Positions 1 through 14,100 of a DNA stretch of 64,000 nt are shown piece after piece; positions within the stretch are counted from its first letter, which is position 1; each line of letters opens with the position of its first letter. Below the pieces are notes generated by a model. The model saw only the letters and a program-made list of their open reading frames with translations, made no database searches and had not been told where the DNA came from. This stretch comes from Cardinalis cardinalis (taxonomy: Eukaryota; Chordata; Aves; Passeriformes; Cardinalidae). The position numbers and the translations under genes were made by a program. The stretch lies in the NCBI GenBank assembly GCA_014549065.1, contig JACDOX010000004.1, positions 633,749 to 697,748 on the forward strand, written 5' to 3'.

Positions 1-1255
1 ATTTCAAATATTTGTTATATAAATCCACACAATCCTGATGTTTTCACACAGTAATAATTTATTACTCTAAGAAGAGATTCCAAGTTTGCAGATGATACAG
101 ATAATTATTAAAATGTCTCTACTGCTGCTTCAGATTTTCCTTACTCAAGTCCCTCACCAATTGTCATCACTGCTTTTTTTTCTGTCTTGACCATTAAAAA
201 AANANAGAGAATGAAAATAAAATTTCAGTAGTAAAGAAGAAAAACAACTTTTGCTCTACTGTTAAATCAGGGTATTCTATAACTGAAAAGCNAGTCAATT
301 TATAACTAAATGGTTAGAATAACTATTTCTGTTTGAGAAGACCACAACCCACAGGTGGAAGAAAGACATACCNAATTTCTAGTAAATAGATGTGCACAGA
401 CACTCTGAAGTTTGGTTCAGTAAAGACAAGACATGGAGTTTAGCTCTTTGAGTATTCCTTGTTTTTGTAGATGTGAATATTTAGGACTTGCCTTTCAAAT
501 CAAGATAGAATTGTTCATCCTGCTGAATAATTTAAACCAGCTAAAGAAACCTGACCCATTAACCCTCACCTGTAAGATACAACAAATATTGCCTACTCAA
601 AATTCTGCCTTCTCAAACACTTTTCACAAGTTACCACATTTACTGCCATGTGCTCAATGGAAACAAGTCCAAATTCTTTTGATCCCCAGCACCTTATCTA
701 AAGAAATGACATTACCTGCTTGCATTTCACTCAGTTGTTAGTGACTAAGCAAACATCTCTGCTTCTTTACCTGATCACATAACTTTGGGGTCCTGTAAGC
801 AACTCTTGCTGTATTTGTTCTTTCCAGATTGCTCTCAATTAGGTCTTTCACAGGGCAATCACATCTCAGGTCTGATGTCAGGTAGAATGAGCACACTGCT
901 GATCACCAGAGGCATACAGACTTCACCCTGGAAACAGTGAGAGGAATCTTGTGGACACACACACATGCATGCTTGTGCACTCACACACATGACTATAAGG
1001 GAACACACTGATTATGCTCCTTAGGAGCTCTCATTTTGTTTTTTTTTNAATTGCCAGGAAATCAAGAAGAGGAACAGCCTGTAATTTTCAACCAACCAGG
1101 CAAGAAGCAAGAGAAAGATGCTTGAGGGGTAGGAAATTTGATGTGAGATGAAGTCAGGCTCACGAGACAGTCCAAGAATTAGGGGAGTCATGGGGAAGTC
1201 TTGCTTTGACAATAATAGGTAAATCTGGTGCAGAATGATCAGTAAGTGTGCCATA
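1..1255. other. Non-coding unique sequence, no gene seen
   Basis: AT-rich sequence with stop codons in all frames. An open frame of 102 codons at 433-741 has no recognisable domain and ordinary codon content, so I treat it as chance. A short CA-rich stretch near 956-988 is too weak to call a microsatellite. Nothing else is supported. Confidence 0.7.
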
Positions 1256-1312
1256 GGATCATGAAATCATTGAGGTTAGAAATTTAAGATCAAGTCCAAC
1301 CACCCACCGCTA
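1256..1312 (-). mobile_element. CR1 LINE 3'-end scrap, reverse orientation
   Basis: The stretch reads as the reverse complement of the conserved CR1 3' terminus. It has an ATCATGAAATCATT-type remnant of the terminal octamer repeats, then a GAGGTTAGAAAT block, then AAGATCAAGTCCAACC, which matches the familiar 'AAGATCATCTAGTTCCAACC' part of the reverse-oriented element. Only the last 50-60 bp are recognisable, so it is heavily 5' truncated or eroded. It has no coding content. The family call is from pattern memory and not from an alignment. Confidence 0.6.
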
Positions 1313-4300
1313 TTGGTGGATATCAATGTGATAAATACAACTCCAATCACAGCCTATTATTCCATACAAAGGAAAATGAGCTTGTAGTTTGCAGGGAAAA
1401 CCTTTACATGCTTGTGATTGTATGACTACAACCATTTCATGTTATAGGATACCACCTTCTCAGGATACTACGTTAATGAGAGGATTAAAATCCAGTGAAT
1501 TTACAGGTGAAATAATCCTGTCCATCTCCTGACCTTTCTGCCTGACTGCACAGGCTAACTGGTTTTGAGCATGCAGAGAGAATCTTTGCCATGTGATTGC
1601 TACTCAGACACTGTCTCTGTAATTTAGATTATGAAAGGCTTGTGGTGACTTTCAGGTTTTGTCATCAATAGCATGTTTTTGGCGTGGGTGGTGTAGATGT
1701 GCCAAGCCCAGCACATCATGATGAGAGTATGAACTATTTCAGGTACTCTGCTACAGCAACTCTGTCGTGCTTGATTAAGCCACAGGTTAATCCAGTAGGA
1801 AGAATAATCTAGAGTGTATCTATAATGTGGTTTCCTGAGTCCATCAAAATTAATAAGTTATCAGGTCCCCCACATGNAAGCCTGACCTTGTGGGGAAAAG
1901 TAGGAGGTAAGCTAATCCTGGCACTCCTGGCACAGGGGGCACNCTCCTCTCAGAGCCTCACAGAGGAGTTAGTGCATAAAATTCCCTGCTTGTTCTGTTT
2001 ATGTGCTCACAGGATTTTAAAACCCTCTGGAATCTNTATCTCCAGGAAATGGTCATCCATGGGCCCAATCAGTGACTGGCACAGGTCCTCTGCAGATTTA
2101 ANAGAAGACACCTCTCTATCCTACCCTTCCTGTCATCAACTTGCCTCTACAAAGATGTCCAGGCTGTTTCACGTGGTGGTCTTTGGGGATTTGGATGAGA
2201 GTGCTGAGATGGCCTTGCTTTGCATACATCACTGAAATCTTGGCTGGCTTTCCAAATCTCTTGTCTTCTTCCCCTGATTTCCAGTGCTTACTTTAATTTA
2301 TAGAAAGTGTTTTAATGATTGGGCAGCAAGGACCTCTCAGATCAGATGGGAGAACCATATGTCATTAAAGTACAAGGTAGAAATTTAATGTCATAATAAA
2401 CCTGAGCTTGAAAATCACCTTTTTTCCTGTGGAGAGGTAACATATCACAGGACAGAACTGCAAAGTGCTGCTCCTGTCTTTGAATGTCTGTCCATCAACT
2501 ATCAACTGTGTTGCATCAAAGTAGAAATGAGTGTATGACTCAGCTTCCTGCAAGTACAAACTTAATGACGGTACACAGTGCAGCCCAGAGGAATGGGAGA
2601 TGGTGAAATGCTCCACGCTTGACCCTAATGGGCACTGTTCAGGATGTTGGTCAATGCTCTTCAAACAAAAACAAGCTCCAGTTTGTTCTATAAAATGAGG
2701 AATGCAGCACAGAAAACTGAGTCTGTGCCGCAGAAAGTCCAGTGATAGCGGTGACTAAGAATTTTATACTGTGTTGAGTAATACCGCTCTGCGGGGCGAT
2801 GCAGGAGAAGGAACAATTTAGCACAGTGTATACTCAGATTTATAGAAAATCAGCTTCATGGAAACTGCCACCAGAGCAGTACTGACGGGTTTGCATTGTG
2901 TGAGCNCTGAAGAAAAGCAAAACAATGCTGGGAAACAGATTGATTTTGTTCTCAGCTACTCTGCATAGATGAAACTTTTATTAAGACATGTTGTCTTGCT
3001 CTGGCAGCAGATTGAAAATTGCCTCCTAAAATTCTGGTGACCTAGGATGCGCTCCTTTTCCCATTGCAAGAGTTTTTTAAGTCAATGTACAGTTAATTGG
3101 TGCAACAAAGCTTTTGGGGCTGGGGAGGTTCAGGAACAGACTGCCCACGTGCAAACTGAAGACAGAGTTGTTATGCTCTTTCTTTCCAGTGCAGCTGCAT
3201 GCAAGGAGTGGGGAAATGTGTAATCACTACCAGTTTCTTGGCAGTCACTCTTGTAAGTTAAAAAAGATAACTGCTGTGTTGGGCCACACGTTCCTTGTAC
3301 CTTGTGTATACAGCTCTCATCAAATGCATGCAGGTCCTGAAGGGAGCAAGGGCAGTGCAGGATCACCCTCACACCTTCTCAGAAGCAGAGAAGGGAGGCA
3401 AAATCATGCTTTTACCTTCGCAAACTGCAAGTCTCCGTTCTTCCCCAGCTGNCAGCTGTGCTGTGTTTCCAGGTGCAGCTGTGCTAGAAGCTTGGGTTTA
3501 CACCTATGGGCTTTTTCTGAAAAGCAGAGGGCTGGTGAGGAATCGGTTCTGCAAAAGTCCAGTTACGAAGACATCACATACCAAGATCACATAGATTTGA
3601 AAGAAGGTTTGGGNGTTTTTAGGCCATTCTGGCCATTTGAGTAATGGAATCTGTTTTTAAAAGTCATATGGGTAATATCTTTTATGACATAAACTGGGGA
3701 AAACCGGACAAACTTCAAGGCAGGCCAGTTCTTCCTTAGATACAAACAAGCACGTTCATAAAATCTGGTTTATCATATGGCTGGCTGTGTTTAGGNCTCC
3801 TTTGTTTCATTTTTTCCACTAGCACTTTCTGTGCATCTGAGTGCCTGCAGTGATGCCAATTTTACAATCTTTGACACACATGAACTAACACATTCTGCAC
3901 CATTCTCAACCCTACATTTTAAAGGAAATTACTTCAGAACTCACCCCAGAAAAATAAAATTTCTAGGCAGAAGAACAACTATTGATTTCTAGTTCATCCA
4001 CTAAGAAAAAAAAACAGCTTGGTATTGCAAGTGCTCTCCTTTTACCACATGAACTTGTATACTTACAATGCACACTGTGGCTTCTTAGTTATTTGCAAAA
4101 TCTGCTNCAAGTACCATCCTTAAAATACAGAAACACAGTGTGTTTGGAAAATAATTACAGATAACTTACATGTATTTTGTAAAATATTTAAATACACATG
4201 CAAACATGAAAGTTTATGCTATAGGAAAACACCAATTCTACCTACATTGTTGTAAAATAAATTAAAGCTCAGTATTTTCAGATGGTGGTATACAATCTTA

Positions 4301-7300
4301 CAGATTTCCAACAGCACTGTTGTTATTCACTTCAACCATGATAATATCATGTGGCTCCAGTTAATATGAGAGCCTGTAATTAAAAATTACAATGGTAAAT
4401 GCTATAACTACACAGTAAGAGACTTGTCTTGAAAATCCTAAACAGCTGGTGGGAGTGGATTTAATACAATTTACGCTAATAATTGTTGAAGAGCTTGCAT
4501 GCATAGGCTGGAGCTGTGGTCAAACCTCACTTTCAGGTCTGGAGCTTGACTGTCTGTATCTGCTGCGTGACAGCAAACAATCTCTATTTCTTTCTCCACT
4601 TTACATATTATCACACTGTAAGACCATGTATATAGCAGATGTTATTTCCAGTGCTCAAACCCATTTTTTTACTTACATGGCATGCAGGCTGGAAATGCCC
4701 GTGGTTGCGTTTTGTTGTGCCATTTTGACAGACAACATAAGGTTTATTGTAAGTTCTGCCAGTGCAATCTGGCAGGAGGGTCCTAGTGAATTTTTGTGTG
4801 AATCTGTGACTGAAAAATTGCCNTCTGACAGCCGAATTTTTTACTGACCTCTGGCTCATATCAATTTCAAATGCACACTTGTAGAAACATGTCTTCAACA
4901 TNCTTTTGAAAATGTGTGAAAATAATTGATGAAATACTATTTTTCTTTTCACTTTAGCTGCTATTCACAGCAGTCTGCAGGATCTTAAATTGGCAAATGT
5001 GTGGAAAAACAGAAGGCTTTTAAATTAAGTAAAAACTTCTTCTTTGCACTGTCTGAGTAGAGCAAACAATCTGACTTAGTTTACCCTAATATGTACTTAT
5101 TTTTGCTGGTTCATTTGCTGTAACCTATAGAGCTCTCTGGTCTGGTACCTCATATATTCACATGACCATCATTGCCAGTAAAACTGAGAGACCAGAAATG
5201 AGCAGCAGAGTGAAGGGAAAGGGGAGGGCTGACAGATATATTTTATGTGAATTAGACTGTTTGTGCACTGTGTCTACATCCAGATATATATTATCAACTA
5301 TGCTAGTCAGACTATGTCCTGACATGGGTTAACCCTTAATCATCTAAAGTTTCTGGAGACACCTTGGCTTTCAGCATGATAAAAGGACCCTGGATGAATG
5401 AAACTTTATTTTGAATCAAAGTAATTTTTCAGAGTTAGTNTCTTGCAATTTATGGTCTCCAAAGGAAGCAGATTAGCAAGCAAGCAGACCTTGACTCAAT
5501 GCAAATTGCACTGCTTCTTCAGTTCACATGTCTNCAAGGGCCCAGCTCACAGCATGAAAGAATAGCTCAGTCCCAGTTCCCATCAAACCCCTGACCTCTC
5601 TGTGAGACTGCCAGCGTGGATACCAGTTATGGAAGTAATTTAGTGCACAAACAAGTATTTACCAGGAATTAAACTGAGACCACCAAACACATTTCACAGT
5701 GGAGACCAAACAGTCAGCAGACTGAGGCAATTTTAGGTCACTACCAACTTGGGCCTGATTCAAGAAAGCAACCTCAGATAAAAGTCTCTACAACCCATCA
5801 TCCAAGTCCCTGAAGGCATTCAGTCCCTAAGTTCATTTTCTGCTATAAACATAATTCCTGCATGAGATAAGAAGTTTCACTGTACATTCAGTAATCCCGG
5901 AAAAGATTAGAAACAGAAATGGGGAAAAAAAGGCATTTGAAACATTTTGCAGAGGCAGAGAAAGTGCTGTGTTCGTGTGAAGAAGTGGGAAGAGGCTCCA
6001 GCACTCCCCTCTAACACAAGAGCAGTTAATTGTTCCATGGGGGAAGCANGGATCTATCCTCCAAGAGATCATTGCTGACACGAGGCACTTTGTTACTGCA
6101 CTGTGCTCCCTTAATAACATTCTGACATTAACTCAATATTGATCTTTATATATTTGTTCATCTTCAAATAATTCACTTCTGCTTTGCTTCTGTCTTCATT
6201 TCTTTTGTTCCTTCTGTTAGTCCAAANAGTGGATGGATGAATTGTCTTCTCACAGAGAGCTGAACTCTGTGATAATGAGCAAGTACTTTTAGGAGAACAT
6301 TTTGTGGCACATAGGTGCAGCTTTTAGGAGGAGCACAGCAATGAAGAATATGAGCTTATCTGTAAGCAGCACATACTGTATTGCTCCTGGAAAATTAATG
6401 AGTATATTTACTATATATTTGCATAGCATGTTTAATCTTTCACTGGAAGCTGGTTTCTTTTCCTCACCTTTTTGCACTCAAAAATGAAAACCCTTCTTCC
6501 CCTCCCCACCCTGAATATTTGCTTTGTAGACAAGGAGACAGTGACAAGGCAACATTACNAANNTCCCTGCAAGAATGGNNCACAGAGCACAGTGGTGCAT
6601 TCCTACAGACTGCTCAGTACTAGCATGTAGCCCATCCTATGGATGTAATCAAAGATGTCAGCAGTCAGATATATTTAAAAGATTACTTACCTGATTTTTA
6701 GCCTGTAGATAGCCAACACCAGCATTTCATTCTAGCTGTCCTCTCATTGCTGCTGGAGAAAGTAGCACTGGTGCCACTGTGCATTTGATAGAAAATCCAC
6801 CCTTAGTCAAATCTACTNTACCACTGAGGCCTGAATTGCCAGGAACTATCCCCCATGGCATGGCTCATTCCTTTATATACAGTTATTACTGGTAATNAGC
6901 TGGCTCATCTCTAGATGGAACATTAAAACAAGAGAAGTTTCCTAGTTGGTTTAACTAAAGCAGTAAGTGCAATAGAGAGGTTTAATTATTATGTGTGATA
7001 ATAGTCAAATCCAGCTCTCTAGTAGTGGTTTTTTGTTCAGTAAAAGTTAATGTTTATAAAGGAAACATGTACTTTGCATGATTCAGAGAGGNGAGAGAGA
7101 AGTCTGAACCTGAACCCTAATATGGTCATTATAAAATAGAAAGAACCAAGGCTTTGGATTTTTAGTATTCTTTAATGTGAGTTTCAAAATACAGAGTACA
7201 TTGAGTTGTGCTCACTAAGAGAGAGAAGTGGTAAGCCTGATTATTATGTAAATCCAAAACTTGAGTTGGAATCCCAAGTTCAAATTCAGGCCTATTTTTG

Positions 7301-10300
7301 CTGTTGCACTAAGAGAATAAGGAGATTTTTGATTAGGTCATATTTTGTGTTATTTAATCCAGAAGAAGGTGCCCAGTGACTAATGGCTGTAAGTAACTAG
7401 CTAGCTCACAGTAAGAGGTTTTTATTCAGCTCCTCTTCTGGCATCAGGCATAGTATTTCACCAACCAGAGAATGTCCAACATGTAAGAGTAATGAGGAAA
7501 CAAGCCATACATGCAGATGGTTGTTGCCCACAGAAGTGGGGAGAAGTACTTGGCTGTCCCTCAGCAGAATGAGGTCACACTAGGAAAAAAAAAGAGATTA
7601 AGTGGACTTACAGACAACAGCAATACAATCTCAGTATTAAATTTTGTGATGTTGCAACAGAGGATGATCATGGTGATATGACATGTTCTTTCTGAAAGAA
7701 AGCAAGCCCTGGAGTGCTCATGTTCTGCCAGAGCTATTCTGCTCACAGTAGTTACCTCTTAACTTCTTTTTTCACAATGAAGTAATAAAATAGACCATCT
7801 TGCATACAACAATTTAGAAATTCTCTTCCTTCCTAGAAAATGCCTCTTACCATTCTTGTAACTTGAATAAGTCACTGAAAGCATTTTTTTAAACAGCACT
7901 TCCTTCCATTTGCTTGCTCATTTGTGGTTGAAGTATATTTATTCACTTCGTAGCTCTCATCCTGCCAAGGAGCAAACATGCAACACAGACCTCTAAAATA
8001 AATGACAGAGCTACAAAAGGCAATTTCTGTTATCCCCTTGTAAATCTGGAGGGAGGCCCAGATCCACAAGTTGTTTCTTCTCGGGGCTCATTTTTAGATG
8101 CCCTCAATGTCATCTAACAAGGCCCCTGGACTGGAGTGAGTCCCCTAAATCTCATGGATCTTTCCTCCACTAATACGGACTCACACTAAAATAAATAGGA
8201 ATAGTAAAAAATTCAAACCCTTGACTAAGTGAATTACAAGTNATTTNATTGTTGTCAGTATTTTCAGTGTGNAATAGAGGGACAAGCAACCAGAAAGACT
8301 GAGCATGATCTCCATATATAGCCACAGGGCCAAGGATTTAGATTTTCAGGGACAAGGAATGATATTCTACGGCAAGCAAATATTCTTCACACAAAAAAAA
8401 GAGCTTGAAACTTTCAGTTGGCAAAAATATTTTAATAGAAAACTTCCCACTTGCCAGAACTTACCTTTTTTGATGTGGAATTGCAAAAGTTATAACAGCT
8501 CCATTTTCTGAGATTAACATACCAGATTTTGGAGTAGCAAAAGGTTTCACNAGCACCCTAGGGGCGTGAACTGCTTGTGGCAGTAGGAATATTTTCCATC
8601 ACTTGCCTTACCTTTCCCTGAGGATTTTCAGTGGAAGTGCTGAAGGTGATGCATCCAAGTGTTTCTTTCCTCCTATGACTGTCAGATGTATGCTGCAGTG
8701 AGTGAAGCTAAACCCTACAAACATGCACAACAGGTTCTGCCTCTGGGGAACGGCCAGTGCCAAGTGATGGCTTGGCCTGAGCACACCTGTGGTGACAGAG
8801 TTCATTTGGAGGAGTGTTCTGGTGCCTCACTCCTCCCTGGATGTAACACTCTCTGCCCTTTCTATCTGGCGGCACCACTCTCTGATGTACAGAGAGCAGA
8901 CATACTTCTGTGGCAGACAGACCCAAAATTACACAGGGAAGACTATGACAAGGCATTTCCACCCTGCACTTCTGAGGAAATCTCGTTTGCAATGGTCAGT
9001 TTTGCCATGTGCACAACACTCATCCTTCAAGGGGTGATGAAGTGCAAGACCCAGCATCCGATCAGAGGCCATCATTGAAAGACCATTGCAAGATTATCAA
9101 TAAACATCAGTTAAAAATCACAAGGCCTTCTCTTCAGCAATGCAGGCAGCAATCTCTTTGGTTTAGGTTGTGTTTCACTGACTTCCCCATTGGCAGGTTT
9201 TCTTGTCCTTCCAGCACTGCCTTCCACACCAGCAGGCAGAGTCACCTTGGGCTTGGGAGAGGTGCCTAGCATGGGAGGAACGCTGGCCTGAGGAGAGACN
9301 AGAACAACATCTGTGTCCTTTGATAAACGCCCAGGAAGAAAAGGGAAGGCTGTGCTTTGTGTGCTTGCCCAGGCACGCTGCCAAGGGTATGCAGGTCAGC
9401 TCTGATTAAGAGAAAGTTAAATGGATCAGTAGGCCCAGTCCCGGAAATGTGACCCTACCAGGGCCGCTTNGGCAAGAATGAGAAAACGTATGGAAATGTG
9501 GGTAGGACTTTGTTGCTGAGATGTGGTAATAGTGTCAGGTTGATGAGGAGCCCATGAGGAATGCTGTCCTTGCCCAGGAAGGAACAGTCTGTACTCTGAT
9601 TACAACAATAACAGAAAGACCAGCACTCAGCATGTAGCTGAGGTTTCAGAAGTTGCAGCCCCATCACATGCACCCATCCAGATCCAAATCCCAAAACCCA
9701 GCCCCTTCCACAACACAGAACATGGCATGGAGTTACAGAAATGCCCATGCCAGTTGGAATGGAAAAAGATCCATATGTGGTTTTGCCTTGTTCCCTTGCT
9801 TCCATCTTTTTCTCCTTGTCTAAGTACTCCTTCCAGCTTGGGGAATGCCAGTTCTCTGCATACTGCACATCTCTTTCCCTCTCAAGATCATCACAGTAGC
9901 ACAGTTTTTGCTGTCACATTCTAGNCCTCCTTTTATGAGCACCTCACCAAACTGAGCTATTTTAATAAACAAGAACAGGTTCAGTCCCTCATAATTGCAC
10001 ACCACTTCCCCACTCTGAGTAGTAGCCAAGCCACTGTTCTGTGTGGCTCCTTATCACAGCAAGATTAAAAATAGTTTTATCACAATATGTAAAGTGTTGC
10101 TTAATCCTCTTCTTCCCACATTAAAAGCAGATGTTCAGACAGACTGAATCAGATTCAGCAAATTTATTACTTTAGATGTGCAAAAGCTTCACAAGTTCTG
10201 ACTTACGTCTGAGTTTGAGTAAGACAGGCAGTATTTTCAGATTTAAGAAACTATTGTTTCCGTGTAAATGGAACCTTNTTTTTTAGGTTTGGAATGGCCT

Positions 10301-11290
10301 TGATGTTCAGTCCTGATACCAGTGAAATCAGTGGAAAATTGGATGCATAAAGAAGAGTTCANACCCATTTTAGGGCATCTCTTCAAGTCTGAAGAGTATG
10401 CGTGTAAAGAAGCACAAGTCATTGTAGTAACAGGAATTACTATAAATATCTCAAAAAATTAATAAATTAAGGCTTTAAAAGAGTAAAAAGTCAGAGAAAA
10501 AAAAGTTCCAACAATTCACAAGGTTTTAGATAACCTTTGTTTCCCCTCCTTTCACTGCTGCTCCCTGAACTNTAAATCAAGAGACTCTTAAAGTCAGGAA
10601 GCCAGACAGACTTCCAAAATATGTGGTGACGCTCAGGGGCCTGTGAACCGGAAACAGACATTTACTGTCTTCTTTCCCAACCCAGTTGGCTCCAAATATC
10701 TGTAGCTGATGTGCTGGGATTTTGGGTTTCAGCCAGAAGACCTAACCTGAGAGACTGGGAGCTCACGAACCATGGAGGTCATGAATCGTTTCATGTCCAC
10801 CCACTTTTCTTGCAGGGAGTGTTTACAACACTGGCACTTTCACAACAGGAGAGAGGAGAAAAAAAAAAAAAGAGGGTGTTTTTAATCCATTAGGCCACTG
10901 CTGATTCAGTAGTAATAAACATGAGTCTGTTTCCGTGATTGTTCTGTACACAGCAAACGTTTGTGTAATGTGTCAGTTAAGTTTGTGCGTTGTAAGGATC
11001 TCTCATTGAGGTCTGACTGCGTCCATAACCAATATATGAAAATCTGCCTTTGTGTGCATTTTGGGTGCCTGCATGAGGGAGGAAGAGAGCAAGAACTTAA
11101 TTCCTAAGACCCTTAGTCACCCTCTGATCTTTATTTCTGAGGACGATCAAAGCACCAGCTTTTGAGAAGATGATTTCCCTCTGCTAGGCTAAAGATATCA
11201 AGGTCAGAAGATAGCGCACTTCCCAACAGCCCGTGAGGAATGAGCCCTATAAAAGCTTGGGATGTTTGCAGACAGTGAGAGGGGAGCCAG
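1313..11290. other. Non-coding unique sequence, no gene seen
   Basis: About 10 kb with no supportable gene. The longest frames are 176 codons at 3114-3644, 139 codons at 8659-9078, 137 codons on the minus strand at 9455-9868 and 136 codons at 1825-2235. All contain N-derived unknowns or low-complexity composition, overlap open frames on the opposite strand, and show no domain. A modest cluster of CpG lies at about 2,725-2,890. Five N bases fall within 22 bp at 6559-6580. No intact mobile element was recognised. Confidence 0.65.
10143..10157. repeat. Short perfect palindrome
   Basis: CTGAATCAGATTCAG has 7-bp perfect arms around one central base. It is too short to assign a function and may be chance. 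Confidence 0.4.
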
Positions 11291-11318
11291 TTGCTGCTGT
11301 TGCTGCTGCTGTTGCTGT
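11291..11318. repeat. Short CTG/TTG trinucleotide microsatellite
   Basis: About nine triplets of TTG or CTG (CAG/CAA on the minus strand). On the minus strand it encodes a glutamine run inside a 65-codon frame (11204-11401). That frame has no other coding signature, so I read this as a microsatellite and not as a polyQ exon. Confidence 0.7.
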
Positions 11319-11980
11319 GCCTCTTGCTGTGTTACAGACATCTTGACTGGCCTCAGTGATTTAACGATGAGTGTTTGTTGGCCTGTGAAACGCAAACACA
11401 TTGTAAGACTGTTTGTACACCAGCTAAACTCTTGCAGATAGTTTACACTCTAGGATGAATTCTTTGCACACACTGATCTGTATTTGCAATGCGTGTCTTC
11501 CTCTCTCAATGCAGACTTTCTCTTGCTTTTCTTTCACCTTAATGTTGCGAAACACATCAATGTTGCCTAACTTTTGATCATATGAGCAACATAAGGTCAT
11601 TTACATGACAGCTTGGCTACTTTACAGTTTGTTGTAAAACTGCAACTACATTCAGAAACAAAATAGAGAGGACAATTGTAGAGAAAGGTCAGCATTTCAT
11701 TCTTAAGAGTTCTTATATTTTAGTATTTGCCTCATATTGTTTTGGGAAGAGCTAAGTAAGACCAACACTAAATACTTTATTCCAAATAAGACATTTCAGA
11801 TCAAAGATAAATAAAATATTCTGTTTTCCATTTTTCTTNCCCTCTCCCAAAAATCCTATCACTCATTTTTTCCAGCTCAGTCACAGTCTGAAACATTTAT
11901 TATTTACACAAATTTACACAACAGTATCTTATAGCCTCACAGGAGAGGACTTTGCTGAATTTTGACTTAAATTTGTCAAT

Positions 11981-12025
11981 GTTATATATATGTATATATG
12001 TATATATATATATTTATATATATAG
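11981..12025. repeat. AT/TATG microsatellite
   Basis: An interrupted run of TA dinucleotides with TATG interruptions, about 45 bp. Such tracts arise by replication slippage. No gene is nearby. Confidence 0.85.
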
Positions 12026-14020
12026 ACAATACAGAGGAGGAGCAATACTTGAAACTTCAAANTGAAATATATGTGATAGCCAGTTCTGTATCATTATAGG
12101 GTATCAAGGGTATCAGTGTGAAATTGAGAGCAACCAGATATGAAAAGAAAGACAAGGGAAAAACAGCTGTTAAATTTTCATGCTACTTTGGTAGAGAAGT
12201 TTCTTTTTTACCTCCTCTATTATTTAATAAAACCTGATCCACACTTAGAGTAATGGCCTGTTTCAGTTTCAAGCAACACCACAACTCCAGAACTAAGGAG
12301 TGATTACTTCTAACTGAAAGCTTTTTATGTTAGATCTGACTGTGTCTTTTTTCAATCCATTGCTACTCTGTTTTGCTTCAGTTCTTTGAGTCAGGTGAAG
12401 TAGGAATGGAGCTCTGAATCCAGATTCACAGATTTAATACCAGCCTACCTGTATTTTGACATTTTTTGAATTTACCGCATCCACTTAAAAAAACCCAAAA
12501 ACCACGAAGAGTGAAATTTTAACCCTGCTGAAGTTGATGCTTCAACTCTCANAGATTTTGGTGGACCCTGAATTTCATTTAAAATATTTATGTCCTGGCA
12601 ATCAACTAAAGATCTGTTTCCAGTAGCTTTGAGAAACCATGTGCCCCTCTATCTCAGTTTGTCTTTCCATGGATGTTTTGCCCAGTGAAGCATCTCACCC
12701 AGACATAGCGTGCGACTTCTCTTAATGTGTTTCTCACTCCTGTCAGTCACCCATTAGTGACTGCAGTTTCCACTGCCTCCTCCCACAAACAATTTCTGCC
12801 TTCCTTCCCCCTACGGCATTTCCTGTGCCAGAAATGGACACATCAGACCCAGTCTCCTCTTCCAAATCTCTCCACAGGGCTCCTCTTCTTTGGTCTGCCG
12901 TCTCCTGAAATTAATTTTACGCCCTCATTTAGAATATTGCTCATAAAATTTAATTACTGAAATGTCTCCATGAATAAACAGAAAAAAATTAGTTAAAAAT
13001 GCAGTGAGGAAGTTTCAGGTTAGACGCCAGGGAAAAATAGTAATCTGGAAAATGCTGACACATCTCATAAATATTTGGGAGTCATTTTCTACTTCCAGAT
13101 GTCATTGACTGTGCTGAGAGAGCTCTAGGCTAAGCTTTATGTTTCAAGATGAGCCTCAGTCACACAAAAAATAAGCGGGGGAGGCACATGCAAAGTCTGA
13201 AGAGGGGACAACATTGTCCCATCCGTGCCACCTCACAGAGCCCCNCAGGAGGGAATGTGCTGTGTGCCCNGGAGNTGTGCAGGAGTCTCATGCTGCCATT
13301 ATGTCCCCAAGAGAGTGGGNGTCTTCCAGGAGCANGATCAACTCTGCACANATACACTTCTTCAAAATCCTGCTGACCTTAAGGCCTTAATTTATGGTAT
13401 ATTTCCTAAACTTTGTTTTAGGATTGGCACAGAAGGATTGCATGTGTTTTGTGGAAGGTGTATGTATGAACTTGGGAGACCAGGCAACAGCTGAGACAGG
13501 AATTTCCACGCAGCCCTGCAATCTTGTGACTTTTTGTAACTTATGCATTGTCTGTCTCCAGCCAGCTGGACAACAGTCCTGGCTCCTTGGCACTTATGGC
13601 ACATTTTTCCAGTAAGCTCTAATAAAATGCTTCCTATCATCCCATTTCATTGGAATGAGGAGGGTTCCCACAGAAAGTGTGCAAACTTGGCAAAACACAG
13701 TAGATCCAATGTTATCCNAGCACAGCAAACACAAAGTAAATGTATCATCTAATAATCAAAGGGCTCTTCAGATGACTCTGACACTCCTTTTAGGTACTGT
13801 GGGATAATATGTTAGGTGCCAGACTGCCACATTTATCCTTAGTTCTCCTCTGAACTGAAAATAAGGATAAAAACTTCAATGACACTGTCCTTTAGACATG
13901 GCTTCGCAATATGCTACATGTCTAGACTGCTGTAAAATCAGGAGGATTTTGTTTGAATGACTTGTTTATATGATTCCCATAATAAATAGCCTGCGTTTTT
14001 CTAGTTGTATTAAAACCACA

Positions 14021-14100
14021 TTGGAGCAAATTCTACGCCTCATTACGCCACTGCAAGTCTGCCATCAGCTATCAGGAGTTTCTGATTGAGACCAGAGTTT
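14021..14100. repeat. Ancient palindromic interspersed repeat, copy 1
   Basis: The left part (CAAATTCTACGCCTCATTAC) and the reverse complement of the right part, which ends in ACCAGAGTTTG, resemble each other at about two thirds of positions over 20 bp, so the unit is an imperfect palindrome. From memory it resembles an old amniote repeat with 'caaattctgccctcagttacrcc ... ctgatttacacc' halves, seen widely in sauropsid genomes. I do not recall the family name. The copy is diverged and has no coding capacity. Confidence 0.4.

Noticed and set aside
3114..3644. Longest open frame, 176 codons
   Set aside because: No recognisable domain, contains unknown residues from Ns, overlaps an open frame on the opposite strand (3130-3372), and its length is within chance expectation for 64 kb.
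8608..9409. Possible gene fragment with several open frames
   Set aside because: The translations have no known motif, and both strands are open over the same interval.
11204..11401. Polyglutamine protein on the minus strand
   Set aside because: The glutamine run is the translation of a short CTG microsatellite; the rest of the frame has no coding signature.
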